Positions 41,060 to 49,183 of a stretch of DNA of 64,000 nucleotides are shown in pieces. Position 1 is the first letter of the stretch, and each line of letters starts with the position of its first letter. Source of the DNA: an uncultured Collinsella sp. (GTDB lineage Bacteria; Actinomycetota; Coriobacteriia; Coriobacteriales; Coriobacteriaceae); assembly GCA_934668345.1 (NCBI GenBank), contig CAKUNE010000002.1:124001-188000 (forward strand). Direction: 5' to 3'. The position numbers and the translations under genes are program-made. The notes below the pieces were generated by a model. That model did not search any database. It was not told the origin of the DNA and saw nothing but the letters and a program-made list of their open reading frames with translations.

Positions 41060-41617
41060 TTAGCGGCCCAGCATCCTAAAGAAACGCTCCTCGAGCGCGG
41101 GATCGGTCTCAAAGACACCGCGGCGAGCGAGCGTCACGGTCTTGGTGCCGGGCTTTTGCACGCCACGCATCGTCATGCACATATGCTCAGCTTCCATGAG
41201 CACAATCGCTCCCTGGGGAGCGAGATAATCCATGAGGGCATCGGCAACCTGTGCGCACAGTTGCTCCTGCAGCTGAAGACGGCGGGCATAAACCTCAACC
41301 GTGCGGGCGAACTTGGAAAGCCCAGCCACCCGACCGTTAGGGATATAACCAATGGCGGCCTTGCCATAAAACGGCAGCAGATGATGTTCGCACAGCGAGT
41401 AGAACGTGATGTCGCGCTCGATAACCAAATCGTTCGAAGCGACGGCAAAGGTTTTGGACAGGTGTTCCTCGGCACTCTGGTCCATGCCGCCGGCGATCTC
41501 ACCATACATACGGGCAACGCGCGCCGGGGTCTCCAGCAGGCCCTCACGAGTTGGGTCCTCGCCTATGCCCTCAAGCAACAGCTTAATGGCGGCCTCGACT
41601 TTTTCCTGATCGACCAT
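41060..41617 (-). CDS. folE: GTP cyclohydrolase I
   Basis: First enzyme of folate synthesis; GTP to 7,8-dihydroneopterin triphosphate. 185 residues. The zinc ligands are in [12 protein letters not shown] (Cys76, His79 region) and HMCMTMRGV; the active-site segment is [20 protein letters not shown]. It is first gene of folE-HD-folB, with ATG 41617. The standard type IA enzyme, so zinc is the expected metal. Confidence 0.95.
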   Translation of the reverse strand: MVDQEKVEAAIKLLLEGIGEDPTREGLLETPARVARMYGEIAGGMDQSAEEHLSKTFAVASNDLVIERDITFYSLCEHHLLPFYGKAAIGYIPNGRVAGLSKFARTVEVYARRLQLQEQLCAQVADALMDYLAPQGAIVLMEAEHMCMTMRGVQKPGTKTVTLARRGVFETDPALEERFFRMLGR

Positions 41618-41683
41618 CTGGGCCTCACTTTTCCGATTTCACGTTCGCGCTATGGTACCACGCCCTCCGGCATCGACCACAAG

Positions 41684-42265
41684 CTACATAGTATGGGTCG
41701 AATAGACCGGATCATCACGCCAAAGTTCAACCGCATCACAAAGCGCAACGCCCTCGCGCTCAGCACGGGCACGCGTGGCATTCATATCGATCACGCGCTG
41801 GTTACTCGAGCCCCTAAAACGCAACGAGATATCGTACAGATCTTGAACAAACGGGCCGTCCACCAACATGTCAAGGCAGGCAAGAATGCGATCCGTCACC
41901 TCGGTATGATGACGACCGCCCGGCATAAGCTCCTCGAGCACGTCACCGGTAAAGCACCAAATAGTCTTCCCCGACTCCACGGGGTAAGCCTCACGAACAC
42001 GCTCGACAAACTCAACGAGTCCCGCCTGATTCTCAGGTTCCATAGGCTCGCCGCCCAAAATCGTCAGACCATCGATAAAGGGATGGTCGAGGCTCTCAAT
42101 AATCTTGTCTTCGACGGCACGATCAAACGGCTCGCCCGCAGCAAAGTCCCACGCGACAGAATTAAAGCAGTTCTTGCACCCACGACGGCACCCACTCACA
42201 AACAGAGAAGTACGAACGCCTTCCCCATCAGCAATGTCGAAATACTTAATGTTCGCGTAGTTCAT
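41684..42265 (-). CDS. nrdG: Anaerobic ribonucleotide reductase activating protein
   Basis: Radical SAM enzyme that generates the glycyl radical on NrdD. 193 residues. The SAM-cluster motif is CRRGCKNCFN (about 26-35), and GGEP appears in LTILGGEPMEPEN. The ATG at 42265 is preceded by AGGAAGG. It follows nrdD on the same strand but 426 bp downstream, with two large palindromes in the space. The flavodoxin at 20281 is a candidate electron donor (inference). Confidence 0.94.
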   Translation of the reverse strand: MNYANIKYFDIADGEGVRTSLFVSGCRRGCKNCFNSVAWDFAAGEPFDRAVEDKIIESLDHPFIDGLTILGGEPMEPENQAGLVEFVERVREAYPVESGKTIWCFTGDVLEELMPGGRHHTEVTDRILACLDMLVDGPFVQDLYDISLRFRGSSNQRVIDMNATRARAEREGVALCDAVELWRDDPVYSTHTM

Positions 42266-42279
42266 AAGTAACCTTCCTG

Positions 42280-42365
42280 GGGGTCTGGAGTATATCATTC
42301 CGTCCTCAAACATTCTCGGCCTTTGGCCTGCGAAACTGCGGGCGGAACGATATACTCCAGACCCC
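42280..42365. repeat. Nested palindrome of the GTCCTC/CTGCGG family, copy 1
   Basis: Outer arms 42280-42302 and 42343-42365 (23 bp, one mismatch; begin GGGGTCTGGAGTATATC). Inside the left arm is GTCCTCAAACAT, inside the right CTGCGG, as in copies at 51823 and 52128. The inner stem (TTC-CGGCC with GGCC-GAA) is weaker than in the other copies. Confidence 0.65.
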
Positions 42366-42546
42366 TCGCGAGCAACACTCAATGAACGAAGCGAACATCG
42401 AGTATAGGGTTCGAGGTCCAATAAAAAATTTGTTGCAGCTCAACCGTTGCTGCAAGCAAACCGTTATTGCAAGTCGACTCATTTCCGCTAAGAACTTCGA
42501 GGAGTGAGCAGACCGCGCGCTGCATCTCAGCTAAGTCAACTTGGCC

Positions 42547-42676
42547 GCCCCGTAGCGAGGCCCCGGACCTTTGCTCGATATGAGTTCCGCACGAACAGGA
42601 GGCGCCAGTGGCGCCTCCGTCGTGAGCCAGGACTGTCCGAAATAGTGAGTAAAGGTCCGGGGCCTCGCTACGGGGC
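42547..42676. repeat. 130-bp palindromic element with 26-bp perfect arms
   Basis: Arms 42547-42572 and 42651-42676 are exact complements (GCCCCGTAGCGAGGCC at the outer end). An inner hairpin GGAGGCGCC-AGT-GGCGCCTCC is at 42598-42618. Spacers do not carry the GTCCTC/CTGCGG motifs, so I keep it apart from the other family. The outer arm begins within 20 bp of the nrdD stop, so it might act as its terminator. Confidence 0.65.
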
Positions 42677-42691
42677 AGTCTGGGATGGTTA

Positions 42692-44914
42692 TTAGAGATG
42701 CAGCACGCGGTCGCGGATCTCCTCGGTTCGACCCTGGTTCCAGAACTGGGTACCGATGTAGCCGCACGTGCGACGGGCGACATTCATCTTCTCCTGGTCA
42801 CGATTGCCGCAGTTGGGGCACTCCCACACCAGCTTGCCGTCATCCTCGACAATCTTAATCTCGCCATCGTAGCCGCACACCTGGCAATAATCGCTCTTGG
42901 TGTTGAGCTCGGCGTACATGATGTTGTCGTAGATGTACTGCATCACGCGAATGACAGCCTTGAGGTTGTCCTGCATGTTGGGAACCTCGACATAGGAGAT
43001 AGCACCGCCCGGCGAAAGCTGCTGGAACATGCCCTCGAACTTGAGCTTGTCGAATGCGTCAATCTCCTCGGACACATGAACGTGGTAGCTGTTAGTAATG
43101 TAGCCCTTGTCCGTCACGCCCGGGATGATGCCAAAACGGCGCTGCAGGCACTTGGCGAACTTGTAGGTCGTCGACTCCAACGGCGTACCGTACAGCGAGA
43201 AGTCAATATCGCTTTCGGCCTTCCACTCGGCGCACTTATCGTTCATACGCTGCATGACGGCCATGGCAAAGGGCGTGCCCTCCTTCTCGGTGTGGCTGTG
43301 GCCCGTCATGTACTTGACGCACTCATACAGGCCGGCATACCCCAGGCTGATGGTGGAATAGCCACCCACGAGCAGCTTATCGATCGTCTCGCCCTTCTTC
43401 AGACGCGCCAGGGCACCGTACTGCCAAAGAATCGGTGCGGCATCCGAAAGCGTACCCATCAGACGCTCATGACGGCACAGCAGAGCGCGGTGGCACAGCT
43501 CAAGGCGCTCGTCGAAGATCTTCCAGAACTTGTCCATGTCCTGGTGCGAGCTCAGCGCGACATCGGGCAGGTTGATGGTCACAACGCCCTGGTTAAAGCG
43601 ACCGTAGTACTTGGGCTTGTTTGGGTCATAGTTCAGCGCGTTGGCCACGTTGTTAAATCCGTTACCGGAGCGGTCGGGCGTCAGGAAACTGCGGCAACCC
43701 ATGCAGGTGTAGCAATCGCCGTTGCCGGCGGTCTCGCCCTTCGACAGCTTGAGCTCGCGCATCTTCTTCTCGGAGATGTAGTCGGGCACCATGCGCTTGG
43801 CAGTGCACTTGGCAGCCAGCTGGGTCAGGTAGAAGTACGGGGAATTCTCGTGAACGTTATCGTCCTCGAGTACATAGATAAGCTTGGGGAATGCCGGGGT
43901 AATCCACACACCGGCTTCGTTCTTAACGCCCTCATAGCGCTGACGAAGCGTCTCCTCCACGATCATGGCAAGGTCGTGCTTCTCCTGCGCTGAGCGAGCC
44001 TCGTTGAGATACATAAAGACCGTCACAAACGGCGCCTGGCCGTTGGTGGTCATAAGGGTCACGACCTGATACTGAATCGTCTGGACGCCGCGACGGATCT
44101 CGTCACGCAGACGGTCCTCAACGACCTCACGGACCTTTTCGGCAGATGCCGAAACACCGAGTTCCTCGAGCTCGCGGGCGACCTCGCCGCGAATCTTTTG
44201 ACGGCTCACCTCAACAAAGGGGGCGAGATGGGTCAGCGAGATGGACTGGCCGCCGTACTGGGAGGAAGCGACCTGGGCGATAATCTGCGTCGCGATGTTG
44301 CAGGCAGTCGAGAAGCTATGCGGCTTCTCGATCAGCGTGCCCGAGATAACGGTGCCGTTCTGGAGCATGTCCTCCAGGTTCACCAGGTCGCAGTTATGCA
44401 TGTGCTGGGCAAAGTAGTCGGAATCGTGGAAGTGGATCAGGCCCTCATTGTGGGCATCCACGATCTCCTGAGGCAGCAGCACGCGCTGAGTCAGGTCCTT
44501 GGAAATCTCGCCGGCCATATAGTCGCGCTGGACGGAATTGACGGTCGGGTTCTTGTTAGAGTTCTCCTGCTTGACCTCTTCGTTATTGCACTCGATCAGC
44601 GACAAAATCTTGTCGTCGGTCGTGTTCTTCTGGCGCTTCAGGCTCTGAACATAGCGATAGATGATGTAGTGGCGAGCAACCTCGTAGCAGTCGAGACGCA
44701 TGATCTCGTCCTCGACCAAATCCTGGATCTCCTCGACCGAAACGGTGTGGCCCGCGTTCTCACATGCCTCGGCGACGTTTTGTGCCGCGTAAACCACCTG
44801 GCGGTCAGTTAGACGAGAGCTCTCCTCGACCTCCAAGTTGGCGGCGCGGATGGCATTGACGATCTTATCGATGTCAAAGACAACCTCGGTGCCGCTGCGC
44901 TTGATGATCTTCAT
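42692..44914 (-). CDS. nrdD: Anaerobic (class III) ribonucleoside-triphosphate reductase
   Basis: Oxygen-sensitive glycyl-radical enzyme that makes deoxynucleotides under anaerobiosis. 740 residues: an N-terminal ATP-cone (about 1-90, RSGTEVVFDIDKIVNAI), the catalytic barrel, a C-terminal Zn site (CQVCG ... CPNCG), and the glycyl radical motif RRTCGYIG with Gly near 718, followed by QFWNQGR. ATG 44914 has AAGAGG; 44944 is also in frame. NrdG is downstream. A NrdR-type box is 258 bp upstream. Confidence 0.95.
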   Translation of the reverse strand: MKIIKRSGTEVVFDIDKIVNAIRAANLEVEESSRLTDRQVVYAAQNVAEACENAGHTVSVEEIQDLVEDEIMRLDCYEVARHYIIYRYVQSLKRQKNTTDDKILSLIECNNEEVKQENSNKNPTVNSVQRDYMAGEISKDLTQRVLLPQEIVDAHNEGLIHFHDSDYFAQHMHNCDLVNLEDMLQNGTVISGTLIEKPHSFSTACNIATQIIAQVASSQYGGQSISLTHLAPFVEVSRQKIRGEVARELEELGVSASAEKVREVVEDRLRDEIRRGVQTIQYQVVTLMTTNGQAPFVTVFMYLNEARSAQEKHDLAMIVEETLRQRYEGVKNEAGVWITPAFPKLIYVLEDDNVHENSPYFYLTQLAAKCTAKRMVPDYISEKKMRELKLSKGETAGNGDCYTCMGCRSFLTPDRSGNGFNNVANALNYDPNKPKYYGRFNQGVVTINLPDVALSSHQDMDKFWKIFDERLELCHRALLCRHERLMGTLSDAAPILWQYGALARLKKGETIDKLLVGGYSTISLGYAGLYECVKYMTGHSHTEKEGTPFAMAVMQRMNDKCAEWKAESDIDFSLYGTPLESTTYKFAKCLQRRFGIIPGVTDKGYITNSYHVHVSEEIDAFDKLKFEGMFQQLSPGGAISYVEVPNMQDNLKAVIRVMQYIYDNIMYAELNTKSDYCQVCGYDGEIKIVEDDGKLVWECPNCGNRDQEKMNVARRTCGYIGTQFWNQGRTEEIRDRVLHL

Positions 44915-45547
44915 CCTCTTGCCTCTTTCGCATCGTAGCCTCATTGCGCTTCAGAGCCAAACGATGCCCGGCAGGGCCTGTCCCTGTCTTGCGGCGCCGT
45001 CGCGCAATCTGTGTTCTCGATAAACCATAAGCCTCCATGCGGACATTCCCAGAAGCCGATCAAGCGGCTCAAGGACACGTTCAAAAGAGGCAGTTAAGGT
45101 CTTCGTTCTCTGTCCGCCATCTATCATACGACAAAGAGGCATCTATATCCTGTATTCTTTTTTTAGGTCAAACACAACATATAGTGTTTCAGCAGGTCAA
45201 AGCAATTAGTCATTTTGCAGACGCATTAAAAATGAAGGGCTCTTGGCAGAGTGCTAAAACGTTATCAGCTCGACTACCTGCACGGCAGTTTTGAAACCCC
45301 CTCAACCGCGCCGCTGACAAATCCTACCAAAACCAAGCCGCTCACGCCAAAAGAATCCAAAAGATTATGCTTGACCAACATGTTGCGGTCGTGCCTTGCC
45401 GTGCCTCATGCAACCGCGGCACGAATCCTTAAAAGATATGTGTATGCAAACGGAGAAGATGAGAGTTTCCTCGGATGACTACTGAGAAGCATCCCGGAAG
45501 ATCAAAAACTCGAAATTTGGCGACCCATTTGGCGACCAAAACAAAAC
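44915..45547. other. Long non-coding stretch upstream of nrdD
   Basis: About 630 bp without a gene I can support. It contains a NrdR-like box at 45172-45187. The short open frames here (44951-45142 complement; 45251-45478 forward) lack ribosome-binding sites and family resemblance. The nrdD leader may be about 250 nt long, but I see no known riboswitch pattern. Confidence 0.5.
45172..45187. promoter_or_regulatory. NrdR box upstream of nrdD
   Basis: ACACAACATATAGTGT is close to the NrdR consensus (ACACWATATWTWGTGT). A weaker candidate partner is at 45138-45153 (9 of 16 matches). NrdR represses ribonucleotide reductase genes, matching the downstream nrdD. Confidence 0.6.
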
Positions 45548-45573
45548 AGCCCAGAGGACATAGCCTCTGAGCT
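45548..45573 (-). terminator. Terminator after tRNA-Val
   Basis: AGC-CAGAGG with CCTCTG-GCT on the complement, followed by GTTTTGTTTTGG. It ends the tRNA-Gly/tRNA-Val unit. Confidence 0.75.
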
Positions 45574-45582
45574 GCGAACATT

Positions 45583-45657
45583 TGGTGGGCGTTAGAAGAT
45601 TTGAACTTCTGACCTCTTCCGTGTCAGGGAAGCGCTCTCCCCCTGAGCTAAACGCCC
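45583..45657 (-). tRNA. tRNA-Val (anticodon GAC)
   Basis: 75 nt with encoded CCA. Acceptor GGGCGTT/AACGCCC, anticodon stem CTTCC/GGAAG around loop CTGACAC, T-arm AGAAG-TTCAAAT-CTTCT. Confidence 0.95.
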
Positions 45658-45660
45658 AAA

Positions 45661-45736
45661 TGGAGCGGACAACGGGGCTCGAACCCGCGACCCCAACCTT
45701 GGCAAGGTTGTGCTCTACCAACTGAGCCATGTCCGC
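45661..45736 (-). tRNA. tRNA-Gly (anticodon GCC), copy 1
   Basis: 76 nt with encoded CCA. Acceptor GCGGACA, anticodon loop TTGCCAA in stem CAACC/GGTTG, T-loop GTTCGAG. Identical to the copies at 47951 and 48177. Confidence 0.95.
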
Positions 45737-45877
45737 TTACGAGGATTAATCTTACGTGATACCCGCATCCTATGCAAGAACTTTTTTTGAAAAGTTTTGC
45801 GACGCCCTCGCGAACCTCGCAAAGACATCAGCCACCACGGAAAGCGCAGGCAAGCGCAAACTCGCCGCAAGAGGCCC

Positions 45878-47611
45878 CTACAACTCAGCGAGCATGATCC
45901 AGGCAGAACTGTCCTGCGCGAGCTTGCCGTCTGCAAGCGGTGATGAGGTGAGCAGGACCCTGCCCGCCGGCAGCTCCACGGGTGCTGCACCGAAGTTCGT
46001 CACACACGCCCAGCCGTTGTCGCGGCGATAGGCGATGACGCCGCCCCCAGCGCCCTCAGCACCATCCGCAAGGCCGGTGCGCCCGTCAAGATCGAGCCAC
46101 GCGAGATCGTTGGCGCACCCGCGCAGCTTGCGCCGCAGCCAGAGGGCGTCACGATAGAGCGCAAGCATCGATGTCGGGTCCGCTTCTTCCCTATCGGCAG
46201 CGTAATCGGAAAACCATGCAGGCTGCGGCAGATGGGGCGCCGCATCGGCGTCCGCCGGTGAAAACCCAAACGATCCGCCCTGCGCGGGATCGTCCGCCGC
46301 CACCCACGGCAGGGGCACACGGCAGCCGTCGCGCCCCTTCTCGCGCTTCGGTCCGTGCGTATTGGTCGCAGTAGGATCTTCGAGTGCAGCCCACGGAATG
46401 TCAGCCACCTCAAAAAGGCCGAGCTCCTCACCCTGATACACGTATGCCGAGCCCGGAAGCGCCAGCTCGAGCAAAAGGGCCGCCCGCGCGCGGCGCTCGC
46501 CGAGTTCACGGTCCTCGTCATAAGACGACCCGTCGCGTAAGAGCCAGTCGAGCGCAATCTGGTGGTAGCGCGTCGCCTTGATCTGCGGCAGGGCATAGCG
46601 CGTCGCCACGCGCGGCACGTCGTGGTTGGAGAGCACCCAGGTCGAGGCGGAATCGGATTCTATAGCTGCCTTCAAGCCCTCCTCGATTGCAGCGTGCATG
46701 TCATCATAGGTCCAAGTGGCCTTGGCAAACTCAAAGTTGAATGTCTGGCCAAGCTCGCTGGGACGCGCGTAGAGATACTGGCGCTCGGGCAGCACCCATG
46801 CCTCGGCAACAGCGCTGCGCGGCGGATTATAGCGGTCGAACACGCGGCGCCACTCGCAATAGATCTCATGGACCTCGTTACGGTCCCACAGCGGATGGGT
46901 GCCGTCGTCAACCATGTCATCGCCCTCGGCGAGATGCCACCGGTCGAGGTCATCGCGGTCGAGATCTTTGGCGAGACCGTGCGCCACATCAATGCGAAAG
47001 CCATCGACGCCTCGATCGCTCCAAAACGCCAGGACGTCGCAAAAGAACGCATGAACCTCGGGGCACGACCAGTCAAAGTCCGGCTGCTCGGGCGTAAACA
47101 TGTGCAGATACCACTGACCGTCCGCGACGCGCGTCCAGGCGGGGCCGCCAAAGTTGGCATTCCAATTGGTGGGAGGCAGCTCGCCGTGCTCGCCGCGACC
47201 ATCGCGGAAGATATAACGGGCGCGCTCGGGCGATCCGGGGCCGGCGGCAAGAGCGGCTTTGAACCAGGGGTGCTGGTTGGACGAATGGTTGGGCACGATG
47301 TCGACGATGACCTTGATGCCGTGCGCGTGAGCCGCAGCGATCATGCCATCGAAATCGTCAAGCGAGCCGAGACGTGGGTCGACATCGCAGTAGTCCGCCA
47401 CATCATAGCCGCCATCAACAAGAGGCGATGGGTAAAACGGGCTCAGCCAGATGGCCTCGATACCCAGCTGCTCAAGATAGTCCATCTGTTGGGTAATGCC
47501 CGCGATATCGCCCAGACCCGAACCAGTCGAATCCTTAAACGAGCGCGGGTAGATCTGATAGATCGCGGCATCGGACATCCATGAGCGCGACGAGAACTTT
47601 TCTGTAGCCAT
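45878..47611 (-). CDS. Alpha-glucosidase, GH13 (subfamily 30-like)
   Basis: Cytosolic 577-residue glycoside hydrolase that releases glucose from alpha-glucosides or short maltodextrins. It starts WMSDAAIYQIYPRSFKDSTG. The nucleophile is in DGFRIDVAHGLAKD, the acid/base Glu in SAVAEAWVLPE, and the third Asp in LSNHDVPR. RIDVAHGLAKD and AVAEAWV are as in actinobacterial AglA-type enzymes rather than the TreC at position 1. ATG 47611 has GGGAGA; the frame is open to 47995 through the repeat and is not coding there. It is flanked by identical tRNA-Gly genes (45661 and 47951). Confidence 0.9.
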   Translation of the reverse strand: MATEKFSSRSWMSDAAIYQIYPRSFKDSTGSGLGDIAGITQQMDYLEQLGIEAIWLSPFYPSPLVDGGYDVADYCDVDPRLGSLDDFDGMIAAAHAHGIKVIVDIVPNHSSNQHPWFKAALAAGPGSPERARYIFRDGRGEHGELPPTNWNANFGGPAWTRVADGQWYLHMFTPEQPDFDWSCPEVHAFFCDVLAFWSDRGVDGFRIDVAHGLAKDLDRDDLDRWHLAEGDDMVDDGTHPLWDRNEVHEIYCEWRRVFDRYNPPRSAVAEAWVLPERQYLYARPSELGQTFNFEFAKATWTYDDMHAAIEEGLKAAIESDSASTWVLSNHDVPRVATRYALPQIKATRYHQIALDWLLRDGSSYDEDRELGERRARAALLLELALPGSAYVYQGEELGLFEVADIPWAALEDPTATNTHGPKREKGRDGCRVPLPWVAADDPAQGGSFGFSPADADAAPHLPQPAWFSDYAADREEADPTSMLALYRDALWLRRKLRGCANDLAWLDLDGRTGLADGAEGAGGGVIAYRRDNGWACVTNFGAAPVELPAGRVLLTSSPLADGKLAQDSSAWIMLAEL

Positions 47612-47797
47612 GGGATGAGTCTCCCTTGCAACGAGGTTTTGCGAGATGCCCTCGATGATACGCCCAAAGCGGACATTCGCGGCAAACAACGCCCCACCCA
47701 CGCCCCAAAAAATGCTCGCTCCCTCTCGGGTTCGAGCTCCCTGGGGCGGATTGACCAATGAGGCGAAAAGAATGGAAGACTCACTCCCCCGGCCACG

Positions 47798-47945
47798 ACA
47801 GCGAGCGGGCTCCGGGTGCCCCAGGTTGCCGTGAAAGAGGAGGGAAGCGTACTTTATGTACGCGACCGACGATTGAGGGGCAAGATGGGGTGCCAGGGGC
47901 TCGCGCAGCGTCAACAAAAAACGCGGTTCGTTAGAACCGCGTAAC
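47798..47945. repeat. 148-bp intergenic repeat, copy B
   Basis: Full-length counterpart of 4046-4193. It keeps the GCGTAC/GTACGC stem (47847-47852 with 47858-47863) with loop TTTAT instead of TTCG. The outer hairpin (47921-47942) here doubles as the terminator of the tRNA cluster. Confidence 0.75.
47921..47942 (-). terminator. Terminator of tRNA-Gly copy 2
   Basis: ACGCGGTT/AACCGCGT 8-bp stem, 6-nt loop; complement continues with a T6 run. It forms the end of repeat copy B. Confidence 0.85.
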
Positions 47946-47950
47946 ATAGT

Positions 47951-48026
47951 TGGAGCGGACAACGGGGCTCGAACCCGCGACCCCAACCTTGGCAAGGTTG
48001 TGCTCTACCAACTGAGCCATGTCCGC
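47951..48026 (-). tRNA. tRNA-Gly (anticodon GCC), copy 2
   Basis: 76 nt, encoded CCA, identical to 45661-45736 and 48177-48252. Confidence 0.95.
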
Positions 48027-48041
48027 ATATGTAAAACAAAA

Positions 48042-48059
48042 CGGGCGCCGGAGCGCCCG
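48042..48059 (-). terminator. Terminator between tRNA-Cys and tRNA-Gly copy 2
   Basis: CGGGCGC/GCGCCCG stem with a 4-nt loop. The complement continues TTTTGTTTTAC. It suggests that the adjacent tRNA genes are separate units or that readthrough is limited. Confidence 0.75.
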
Positions 48060-48068
48060 GATGTTGCC

Positions 48069-48142
48069 TGGAGGCGAAGCCCGGATTCGAACCGGGGGTA
48101 AAGGCTTTGCAGGCCTCTGCCTTACCACTTGGCCACTTCGCC
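48069..48142 (-). tRNA. tRNA-Cys (anticodon GCA)
   Basis: 74 nt with encoded CCA. Acceptor GGCGAAG, anticodon loop CTGCAAA, T-loop TTCGAAT. Confidence 0.95.
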
Positions 48143-48148
48143 GAAAAA

Positions 48149-48166
48149 GGACCGCCTAAACGGTCC
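48149..48166 (-). terminator. Terminator-like hairpin between tRNA-Gly copy 3 and tRNA-Cys
   Basis: GGACCG/CGGTCC 6-bp stem, 6-nt loop, then TTTTT on the complement, running into the first base of tRNA-Cys. Confidence 0.65.
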
Positions 48167-48176
48167 GGAAATGCAA

Positions 48177-48252
48177 TGGAGCGGACAACGGGGCTCGAAC
48201 CCGCGACCCCAACCTTGGCAAGGTTGTGCTCTACCAACTGAGCCATGTCCGC
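48177..48252 (-). tRNA. tRNA-Gly (anticodon GCC), copy 3
   Basis: 76 nt, encoded CCA, identical to the other two copies. Confidence 0.95.
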
Positions 48253-48358
48253 TTGCGGGTTATTAATTTACGCGAGTTGTCCAAAAGACGCAAGTACTTT
48301 TTTTCAAAAAACTTGTCTGCCGCATGTTCTTAGCAGCTAAACGCGCTAAAGCGATTGG

Positions 48359-49105
48359 CTAGGCACACGATTCCAACGCTCCGCTAAACAGCTTCACCAT
48401 CTGCACGCGCGTGCCGGCGCCGTCCGTACGACGAGCAACCTCCACGTTATCGACGAGCATACGCATAAGCTTGATACCACGGCCGCGCTCCTCTGATGCG
48501 ACCGGTTCGCTCGTTTCATCGATAGAATAGCCGGCACCTCGATCAAGCACCTCAACCACAACGCGATCGCCATAGGCCTGAACCGTCAGGACGCACCCGA
48601 TACCGCCCGCATGGTCATAGGCATTACCCAGCGCCTCCCCCGACGCCAATGCGACATCGTACCGCTCGTCACGGCGCAACGGAAGCGATTCAAGGAGTTC
48701 GGCGATGCGATGTCGGTAGTATGGAAGATTCTCGATACCCTGACGGACCTCGACGCTCTTACTCCAGCGAGGCAGCTCCCCCACCGGAATGGCGGGAATA
48801 GACTCCCGTGCCGGCCCCGCGACATGAAGAATATCGACAAGACGAGCAATCTCCAAAAAGCGAACAACTTCACCTGATGCATTGACGAGCGAAAGCAGGC
48901 CCTCTCGCCTCATGAGCTCACGAGCGCGCGTAAGCAGGAATGCCAAGCCCGTCGAATCGATAAAGCTAACAGCCTGACAGTTGATGACGACACGACGCAC
49001 GCCGCGGCCAATCAAAGCATCCAACCGCCGACGCAGCGCAGGCACCGTGGCGATGTCGATATCGCCTGGTGGCGTCAAAACCGCTATGTCATTCCACTCA
49101 TTCAT
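48359..49105 (-). CDS. STAS-HATPase fusion: anti-sigma antagonist joined to anti-sigma kinase
   Basis: 248 residues. The N-terminal STAS domain (about 5-100) has the phospho-accepting Ser51 in FIDSTGLAFLL, as in SpoIIAA/RsbV. The C-terminal RsbW/SpoIIAB-like HATPase domain (about 130-245) has the N box EALGNAYDHAGG, G1 DRGAGYSID and G2 RGRGIKLM. These are separate, mutually acting proteins in Bacillus; here they are one chain. The PP2C phosphatase gene is 78 bp upstream on the same strand and would dephosphorylate the STAS Ser. No sigma factor gene is near. ATG 49105 is preferred over in-frame TTG 49123. Confidence 0.88.
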   Translation of the reverse strand: MNEWNDIAVLTPPGDIDIATVPALRRRLDALIGRGVRRVVINCQAVSFIDSTGLAFLLTRARELMRREGLLSLVNASGEVVRFLEIARLVDILHVAGPARESIPAIPVGELPRWSKSVEVRQGIENLPYYRHRIAELLESLPLRRDERYDVALASGEALGNAYDHAGGIGCVLTVQAYGDRVVVEVLDRGAGYSIDETSEPVASEERGRGIKLMRMLVDNVEVARRTDGAGTRVQMVKLFSGALESCA

Positions 49106-49183
49106 ACGACCATGGTTCCCCAAAAAAGCCCACTCGATGCATTCGTTTCCCCAACCGTACGGATTCAGCCCGCCCAGCGTCGT

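Larger units (their letters stand above)
42266..42691. other. 426-bp nrdD-nrdG spacer with two palindromic elements
   Basis: It contains the nested palindrome at 42280-42365 and the 26-bp-arm palindrome at 42547-42676. Between them is a short direct repeat (AACCGTT followed by TGCAAG, twice, near 42450). There is no gene. Such a long non-coding spacer inside a two-gene operon is unusual. Confidence 0.6.
47612..47950. other. Gap between alpha-glucosidase and tRNA-Gly
   Basis: 339 bp. The right part is copy B of the 148-bp repeat and the tRNA terminator. The left 185 bp show no gene; they should hold the alpha-glucosidase promoter, which I cannot pick out. Confidence 0.5.

Noticed and set aside
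44951-45142. 63-codon frame in the nrdD leader
   Set aside because: No ribosome-binding site and no resemblance to known leader peptides; not enough to call.
45251-45478. 75-codon forward frame upstream of the tRNA-Val gene
   Set aside because: GTG start without a ribosome-binding site, no domain, low-complexity Thr/Lys stretch; probably chance.
47700-47770. tRNA relic (GGGTTCGAGCTCCC) upstream of the alpha-glucosidase
   Set aside because: Only a T-loop-like stretch; the supposed T-stem does not pair and no other tRNA parts are present.
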